Assembly (NCBI GenBank): GCA_033725935.1
Contig: MU867068.1
Span: 310,001 to 374,000, forward strand
From: Cladorrhinum sp. PSN259
Taxonomy: Eukaryota; Ascomycota; Sordariomycetes; Sordariales; Podosporaceae
DNA length: 64,000 nt
Direction: 5' to 3'
Positions 58,041 to 64,000 of the stretch are shown here, one piece after another. Position 1 is the first letter of the stretch; each line of letters opens with the position of its first letter. The notes beneath the pieces were generated by a model. It did no database searches. It was not told the origin of the DNA and worked only from the letters and a program-made list of their open reading frames with translations. The translations under genes and the position numbers were made by a program.

Positions 58041-58943
58041 TCACTCCCCATCAACTAACTCCCTAAACTCCTTGACCGACCTCTCCCACACTTGCTTTCC
58101 CCCATCCGACTCTCTCCATGCTTTCACTTTTCCAACAGCATCTAAATCTCCCTTCATTCTCTCTTCATTCGTAGTACCATTCAGCACAACAATCTCGGTG
58201 CTTCCTCCATCTCTCATCAAACAATACCAAGCCTCAGCCAACCCCACCCCACTACCCTCCGCAACGTCCCGTACGAATTCCTTCCTCTGCCACACGTCCG
58301 GATTACCCGTCAAAGTCCAGAACCCCTGGTACTTTATTCCATTCTCCTTGCAGAACTTTCTAGTCTTGAAATCCCAGCTGTACTCGGCTGCTCGGAATCG
58401 GTTCTGTACTACATATGGCTTTACATCGCTGGAGTTGTACAAGGCTTGAAGTACAGAAAAAGGGGTGTTGGATATTCCCAGGTATCGAATCTGTTTGGAC
58501 TCGACGAATGGTTTGAGAGCTTGCCACGCTTCGAGAGTCTGGGAGATGGTTGGATAAGGGGAGTGCAGGATTAGGGCGTCTAGGTAAGGAGGTTGTTCTT
58601 CTTCTTCTTCTGAGACTGAGAGATTGAAAAGAGATGAAGTAACTGATGCGTTTATTTGAGCAGAGATAGAGCCCAGAGACAAGAAATCTGGGTCTTGGGG
58701 TGTGTATTTCGTTTGGATCCAGAGGTCCTTACGGGTGACGATGCCTTCGTTTATGGCGCGCCTGATGCCTTCCCCTGTTAGGGCTTCGTCGTAGTGACGC
58801 TTCATTGATGCCGTGTCGATGGCGCGGAAGCCAGACTTTATGGCTTGATAGACGAGGTCGGCGGTGCGTTCTTTCTTCCAGGCTGTGCCGTATATCATGG
58901 CTGGCATGGGCGAGTTGGAGGGGATTGAGGGTGAGGAGGACAT
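58041..58943 (-). CDS. Aldo/keto reductase
   Basis: A single exon of 300 aa from ATG 58943. The catalytic tetrad is complete: D43 in AIDTASMKRHYDE, Y51 in the same segment, K79 in LWIQTKYTP and H127 in LILHSP. The protein is an NADPH-dependent reductase of the cytosolic (alpha/beta)8 family; the substrate cannot be read from sequence. An insertion rich in Glu (EEEEEQPPYLD) precedes the His strand. The start is uncertain: an in-frame ATG at 59066 would add 41 residues rich in Arg, Asn and Leu that could act as a mitochondrial presequence. I preferred 58943 because family members normally begin a few residues before the PAMIYGTAWKK strand. The gene diverges from the dehydrogenase gene at 59665, with 721 bp between start codons. 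Confidence 0.9.
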   Translation of the reverse strand: MSSSPSIPSNSPMPAMIYGTAWKKERTADLVYQAIKSGFRAIDTASMKRHYDEALTGEGIRRAINEGIVTRKDLWIQTKYTPQDPDFLSLGSISAQINASVTSSLFNLSVSEEEEEQPPYLDALILHSPYPTISQTLEAWQALKPFVESKQIRYLGISNTPFSVLQALYNSSDVKPYVVQNRFRAAEYSWDFKTRKFCKENGIKYQGFWTLTGNPDVWQRKEFVRDVAEGSGVGLAEAWYCLMRDGGSTEIVVLNGTTNEERMKGDLDAVGKVKAWRESDGGKQVWERSVKEFRELVDGE

Positions 58944-59664
58944 GCTTGATTTGAGTGTGATTGATAAACAGGCGATATGATTGAGTCTTGAGAGATTACG
59001 ATTAATTTGATATCGAGGATTGAGGATGGAAATGATGAGCGTTGATGACTGCCTTGAGCAAGGCATTACAAGCAGATTGCTGGTGATAGTGGATGGAGGG
59101 GTAGCTTTCACAAAGAGGGGCAGCTATGCTGCAAGATCTCCGTGTAGGTAATTTTACCCATGAATTACAACAGTTATAACTGACAATAATTCCCTTCTTT
59201 ACAACTTAAAGCAAACCCCACATCATGAGTAAATATTTCACTCTTCTTCAATTGATTCATAATCACATCTTCAAGTCCAAAAAAGTCTTAGAAACAACGA
59301 ATGACGTCGGCAACAGCCCCGGCCTAGCGCCTTCGCCAATCGGGACCCGGGAGAGCTCTGTCCGCCACGGCGACGGGGTCATCCCGGACAAAGAGATCCG
59401 CGCATTTTGATTGGCCACAAGAGCTTCTGTGGATCGTTATCCAGCCCGAGCAGCTGCCGTGGTTTCTGTGGTGTTTCGGCGATTTACCCGCAACGCCGTC
59501 TCTGCCCCTCTGCCCCGCCATCGGCCCCAATGGATACTGCGGAGGGGAAGATGGCGCAACGTCGGATCGAACAGGCAACCCTCTGGCTTCTTCTTCAAAA
59601 GAGCTCGAATCTGGCATCTTGAACAAGCAATCATTTAACTGGAATCATCACCATCAACGACACC
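58944..59664. other. Divergent promoter of the reductase and dehydrogenase genes
   Basis: 721 bp between the two start codons, with no gene inside. Expression could be shared, but I saw no recognisable factor site. The right half has an open frame (59407-59622) with no coding features. Confidence 0.6.
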
Positions 59665-60950
59665 ATGGCATCATCAACTCCCTTCACGATCAAGTGGGGT
59701 ATCCTGGCCACCGGCTGGATTGCCGAGAGTGAGTTTCACCACAAGTCAAAAGACATAGCACACTCACTCACCATTCACAGCCTTCACCCAGGATCTCCTT
59801 ACCAACCCAGCCACCCGTGATGTCCATGATATCCGCCACGAAGTTGTTGCCGTCTCCTCGTCCAGCTCCAAGCAGCGCGCTGTGGACTTCATCGAGAAGG
59901 TCAAGGCGCCAAGCACCACCAAGGCTTATGGCTCGTACCATGAGCTGGTAGCTGACCCTAATGTTGACATCATCTACGTGGCTACTCCTCACAGCCACCA
60001 CTTCCAGAATGCCATGCTAGCTTTGGAGGCTGGCAAGAATGTGCTCTGTGAAAAGTCCCTGACTGTGACTGTTGCCCAAACCCGCAAGCTCATCGAGACT
60101 GCCCGTGCCAAGAACCTGTTCTTCATGGAGGCCGTATGGACCCGCTACTTCCCCCTCAGCATCAAGGTGAGGGAGCTGATCACATCTGGTGCCATCGGTA
60201 ACGTGTACCGCACCATTGGTGAGTGCATCCCCTTCTTCAAACAGACGGCATGCGTGTTAACCTGGTTCAGCTGATCTCTCTGTTGGCCGTGACGCTCCCG
60301 ATGGCAAGATCGACTTCCCTGACTCAAATCGTATGGTTAACGCCGACCTTGCGGGCGGCGCCCTCCTGGATCTGGGCATCTATGCCTTGACCTGGGTCTT
60401 CCAGTCCCTGTATCACACCCAACCGGAGGTGGAGAAGGAGGCACCCAACGTCATTGCTGCTGTGAACAAGTACCACACTGGCGCCGACGAGACAACCAGC
60501 ATCATTCTGCAGTTTCCCAAGCACAGGAGCCACGGCATTGCGTTGACTTCTCTCCGTGTCGCTTCTGATCCAGATGAGCAAGGTTCCGGGGGAGCCGCCA
60601 TTCGCATCCAGGGATCCAGCGGTGAGATCCAGGTCATTGGACCGGCATACCGCCCTACCGCCTACAAGCTCATCACGAGGGAGAGCGCCGGCAAGCCCGA
60701 GTTGGTTGAGTTCACCATCCCCAAGGACCCCGAGCGCGATTGGGGCCACGGCATGTTCTGGGAGGCCGACGAGGCGGCACGCTGTGTGAGAGACGGCCAG
60801 AAGGAGAGCAAGACTTTGCCATGGAGCGAGAGCATCGTCATCATGGAGGTCATGGACGAGGCACTTCGCCAAGGCGGTGTGACTTACCCCGAGGTGATCT
60901 CAACAGATGTCTTTGATCCCCAAAGCCCCCTCAACACGGGCAAGCGATGA
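59665..60950 (+). CDS. Gfo/Idh/MocA-family dehydrogenase (dihydrodiol / D-xylose dehydrogenase type)
   Basis: Three exons, 59665-59728, 59781-60218 and 60271-60950, give 393 aa. Both introns are 52 nt with GTGAGT donors. The N-terminal Rossmann fold starts KWGILATGWIAETF and continues through VDIIYVATPHSHH. The conserved Lys of the family is K113 in CEKSLTV (EKP in most relatives, EKS here). The C-terminal half has the typical GGALLDLGIYALTW strand of dimeric trans-dihydrodiol dehydrogenases and fungal NADP-dependent D-xylose dehydrogenases. The likely reaction is NADP+-dependent oxidation of a sugar or diol, in the cytosol. Sequence does not separate the two activities. It lies head to head with the aldo/keto reductase gene. 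Confidence 0.92.
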
Positions 60951-62385
60951 TGGCTGTGCTGCTGGGTGACGCGCGGGATGGTGTAGTTAGGCGCGCCAAA
61001 CTGCTTATAATCGGTTCAGATAGCGCTGTTGAGGTACCGTGTACAAGAATACGAAATCGAAAAATGCATTTGTTGCCTGAAGATCTACAATTACTTGATG
61101 AGAGCTTTTTGGGGCTGAGATGTAGGTCAGCACCAACCGCCCGGAACTAGGGAGAAATTGACCAATCAAACACTCAACGATGATGAAGGAATAATTATCA
61201 GATTCTTGACTCATTCCCCACCCACTCATGGTTCAGGAAGCTGCGGCTATTTTTTTTGGTTTGGAAGTCAGTAAACCATGCACACTATGAAATAGGTGGG
61301 ACGCCTGTTCCAGGACGGGCGGACCTGGCAGATGCCAAGACACTATGATGGAACCCTGGGCACAGAAGTACAGGCTACCTCTGCATCATTACCACAGGGC
61401 AGGATGAACTGCGTGGAGTCCTGATGAATCGGAGATGCATGTCCGGAGCAGATCGGCCCACCAATGCACACATTGAAGTCATTGCGAGTGGATGAAGCGG
61501 GGAAAATTGCCTGTTCGTTCCGTCAGGAAGGTACTCGGGAGGACGAGGTGCTGATAACAGTTTATACAGCAACCCCCTACCGTCTACCAGTAAATCTCCT
61601 ACCTGCTCCCACCTTGTCCCAACCTTAACCTAACCGCAGGGCAACTGCTCCGAACCAAACCAACCTAAACCAGGAACCCGGCAACAAACCTGGAACCTGC
61701 ATGATTTTCTATCGTCATCCTCCACGACGGAAAAATAACAACCTAGAGCGGGACATATAGCCCTAGCTCGACTGCAACCAGGTGTGTAACCAGTACTCTT
61801 ACTCTTGCTCCCTCCCTTCCCCACCGTTCACGCCTCTCAGCCCTGTCCACAGTTGCTTTGCTGTACAACTATGTACATCTACGTGGCCACCCAATGAGCA
61901 GCAATGTGTCAGCGCATACTACCCCTCCAGTTGGTCCGCCCTCATCCTCATTTGATTCCTTCCAAAAAACACGCGGAGCGTCGGTCGGCAAATGCGCGTG
62001 GGCAAAACGCATCGTGCATTGTGCATATATGTGCGCTCATCATCGCTGCTTAATCCGCCGAGCTGGAACCGGCGGTCAAGGATTACCCCCCGAAAAGCAT
62101 CTCTGATAATTCTTCATTTTTCTCGTTTTCCGCCGCCGCCAGGGGGGGTTGAGTCTTGAAATCAGGATTGGCGTGTGTGTCACCGAGGTGTGCGCGAACC
62201 TGCGGCCTGACCTAACGAAAATCAGTAGGAACAACGATCCTGCCCAAACCCAAAGAAGCTCTTTTCTCTCTCTCAGCAGTGTTCTGCGCCGCCCAAGTCG
62301 GGCCTCAGTTGTGCAGACGTCACCTCAAAGTGCTCCTTTCTCGGCACTTGGTTCCAGCCCATCAAACACGGCCAAAAATCCAGCG
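60951..62385. other. Spacer upstream of trm9
   Basis: 1.4 kb without a supported gene. Around 61620-61700 there are several loosely repeated AACCTAAACC-like words. The frame open from 62149 into the trm9 gene has no ATG before 62386, so that part is treated as leader. Confidence 0.6.
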
Positions 62386-63375
62386 ATGGCGTCAACTCAC
62401 ACCCCATCCGCCCTACCATCCTCTTCGGCGACTGATGATGTTGCCAAACTAGCCGCCGCCGCCGAGGCCAGGGCAGCGGAATCAGCAGAAGCAGAGGCTT
62501 ATGAGCGTACCCATGTCCACGGTGTCTACGAGGCCATTGCCCCACACTTTTCGGCAACTCGATACAAGCCATGGCCTGCTGTTGCGTCCTTTTTGAGCTC
62601 ACAGGCTCCGGGAGCTGTGGGGTTGGATGTAGGCTGTGGTAATGGGAAGTATCTGGGTGTGAACCCATCTGTGTTCATGGTGGGCTCTGACAGGAGCGCG
62701 TCGCTAGTTGCACTTGCCGAGAAACGCGGCCGTCAGCTCCAGCAGCAGCAGGTCCAAGATGGCAAAAAGGGGATCGATCAGGTTGAGACGAACGCTGGAG
62801 AAGGAACTGGCGGGGAACAGGGTGGAGTTGGCATCGCCACAGAAGTGGTCGTGGCCGACGGTCTCTCGTTGCCGTTCCGTGAGCGCTCTGCCGATTTCGT
62901 CATCTGCGTAGCTGTTGTTCACCACATGTCGACTCGCGCAAGACGCCAGGAGGCGATCCGGCAGCTGCTGCGATGCGTCAAGACCGAGGAGAATGGCCGT
63001 GCTGGTGGTCAGGTCCTGGTGTACGTATGGGCGCTAGAGCAAGGTACCAGTCGACGCGGGTGGGAGGAGGGGGGAGAGCAAGATCTGCTGGTGCCATGGG
63101 TTCTGAAGAGTGGCCAGAAGAAGCAGAAAGCAGAGAAGATGCATCAGGATGCTCATAAAAGCGGTGAGGGGCCGTCCGCAGAGACTACTGTCGGCGAGGC
63201 CGCCTCGGGAGGCCACACCGACCCTGTCTTCAAACGCTATTATCACCTGTACCGCAAAGGTGAGCTGGAGGAGGACGTACTGGCCATCGGGGGTGTCATC
63301 ATCACCAGCGGCTACGAGAAGGACAACTGGTGGGTTGTGGCTGCCAATGAGCCTCCCTCATCACGACCAACGTGA
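62386..63375 (+). CDS. trm9: tRNA wobble-uridine carboxymethyl methyltransferase Trm9
   Basis: A single exon of 329 aa from ATG 62386, the first ATG in the frame. It is an S-adenosylmethionine-dependent methyltransferase that completes mcm5U and mcm5s2U at position 34 of tRNAs, working with Trm112. The N-terminal block has THVHGVYEAIAPHFSATRYKPW. Motif I is GLDVGCGNGKYL (about 79-90), motif IV is ADFVICVAVVHHMST, and a family-specific C-terminus contains FKRYYHLYRKGEL and ends near NWWVVAANE. Compared with yeast Trm9 (about 280 aa) it has a Gln/Gly-rich insert (about 148-180) and a polar insert before the final block. The Ala-rich N-terminal 50 residues are not conserved in families I know. 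A tRNA-Gly(UCC) gene, a likely substrate, is 24 kb away. Confidence 0.94.
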   Translation: MASTHTPSALPSSSATDDVAKLAAAAEARAAESAEAEAYERTHVHGVYEAIAPHFSATRYKPWPAVASFLSSQAPGAVGLDVGCGNGKYLGVNPSVFMVGSDRSASLVALAEKRGRQLQQQQVQDGKKGIDQVETNAGEGTGGEQGGVGIATEVVVADGLSLPFRERSADFVICVAVVHHMSTRARRQEAIRQLLRCVKTEENGRAGGQVLVYVWALEQGTSRRGWEEGGEQDLLVPWVLKSGQKKQKAEKMHQDAHKSGEGPSAETTVGEAASGGHTDPVFKRYYHLYRKGELEEDVLAIGGVIITSGYEKDNWWVVAANEPPSSRPT

Positions 63376-64000
63376 AGCAAAAAAAGCAAGGAGATGTTTC
63401 CATTCGGGACCAGAAAACGGAGCCCTTCATTGATGGTTGGATAAAATCACACACTAGCGTTGGGTTGCTTTTTGTCACTTCGCCGTCTAATTTGTTCCCT
63501 TTCCCCATTGATATCACCAACACTTCTTTACCACAGTCCAGTCATGTTGCTCTGTTAACGATGACTCAACCTCCTTGCTGCTCCCGCCTCGGAAACAGAG
63601 AACGATCTTCGTCTACCTGCCTATCCTTTTGTCCCGTCGTGATGAACACGAGATTTCAAGAGAGGGGAGGGTTCCCTGACAGGTTCGGGTCTTCCCGTCA
63701 CACCAAACAAGTCTCCCCAACAAACGCTAGGGAGGTGTCGACAGAATGTATGTGTGTCCTTTTTCTCTGGATGAAACCGAACGCCGGAGTGGCGGCTTCG
63801 CCGCTTCTCATCCTCGTCCCTGTTTCCACACCCCCCTTTGTCTCTCCTTTTACTCCTTTTACTCCTTTTCGCCTCCCGTTTAAGCTCGTGAAACCCTTGC
63901 CAAGTTTCCTTTTGGACTATTTCGCCTCCTTTCTCCCTCTCGTTTCTTGACAAATGATGGTTCGAACTTTTTGCAAAATACTGTTGGGATTCTCCACTCC
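63376..64000. other. 3' flank of trm9 to the window edge
   Basis: No gene that I can support. A 192-aa open frame (63372-63950) lacks an ATG start and has the composition of an untranslated region, with a CTTTTACTCC repeat near 63848-63869. Confidence 0.6.

Noticed and set aside
59664..59673. Second match to the CYS-3 consensus (ATGGCATCAT) near the dehydrogenase start
   Set aside because: It overlaps the start codon of the gene and is within chance expectation for 64 kb.
62149..62385. N-terminal extension of the Trm9 frame
   Set aside because: Open but with no in-frame ATG before 62386; the extension is not typical of the family.
63372..63950. 192-aa plus-strand open frame after trm9
   Set aside because: It starts at GTG overlapping the trm9 stop and reads like a pyrimidine-rich 3' UTR.
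1..64000. Dispersed 5S rRNA gene, CRISPR array, intact transposon or bacterial-type operon
   Set aside because: I looked for the conserved 5S core, regular spacer-repeat arrays, transposase or reverse transcriptase motifs and long terminal repeats, and found none. The genome is eukaryotic.

Overview
The window looks like nuclear DNA of a filamentous ascomycete, most likely a sordarialean close to Neurospora or Sordaria. The evidence is small introns (mostly 49-75 nt) with GTAAGT/GTGAGT donors and CTAAC/CTGAC branch sites, one-gene transcription units, long gene-free spacers full of homopolymers and microsatellites, and proteins of fungal type throughout. The first half carries the ribonucleotide reductase large subunit, two intervening genes and a CYS-3-type bZIP. 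From memory this matches the N. crassa left arm of linkage group II, where un-24 and cys-3 are close neighbours. No database search was possible, so names rest on recognised motifs.

Layout: 1-4.8 kb, a CaMKK/Ssp1-type kinase (-). 4.8-13.1 kb, a very long stretch with no convincing gene. 13.1-15.9 kb, un-24 (-), sharing a 1.1 kb promoter region containing two MluI cell-cycle boxes with a TatD-type hydrolase (+). 18.5-20.1 kb, a Chl4/CENP-N kinetochore protein (-). 21.9-23.5 kb, cys-3 (+) with an unusually long intron. 24.2-24.9 kb, a small probable mitochondrial protein (-). 24.9-29.1 kb, a repeat-littered spacer. 29.1-33.4 kb, a membrane-anchored Mga2/Spt23-type transcription factor (-). 35.4-37.6 kb, an Nha1/Sod2 Na+/H+ antiporter (-). 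38.6 kb, tRNA-Gly(UCC) (-). 39.6-40.9 kb, Tad3 (-). 44.0-46.1 kb, 6-phosphofructo-2-kinase/fructose-2,6-bisphosphatase (+). 46.9-48.0 kb, an unknown fungal protein with PPxY motifs (-). 48.8-50.9 kb, a Zn2Cys6 factor with a poly-Gly tract (-). 55.0-56.2 kb, a secreted GH128/Asl1-type glucanase (+). 58.0-58.9 kb, an aldo/keto reductase (-), divergent from a Gfo/Idh/MocA dehydrogenase (59.7-61.0 kb, +). 62.4-63.4 kb, Trm9 (+).

Most genes are housekeeping genes with no operon-like logic. Three themes stand out. (1) un-24 in N. crassa is also a heterokaryon-incompatibility gene in linkage disequilibrium with het-6. This copy has the long Pro/Ser-rich tail, but no HET-domain gene is visible in the 64 kb. 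(2) cys-3 has a perfect match to the CYS-3 consensus inside its 714-nt intron. (3) Two wobble-base tRNA modifiers (Tad3, Trm9) and a U34-containing tRNA lie in the same window, probably by chance. Nothing here looks like a wholly new multigene system.
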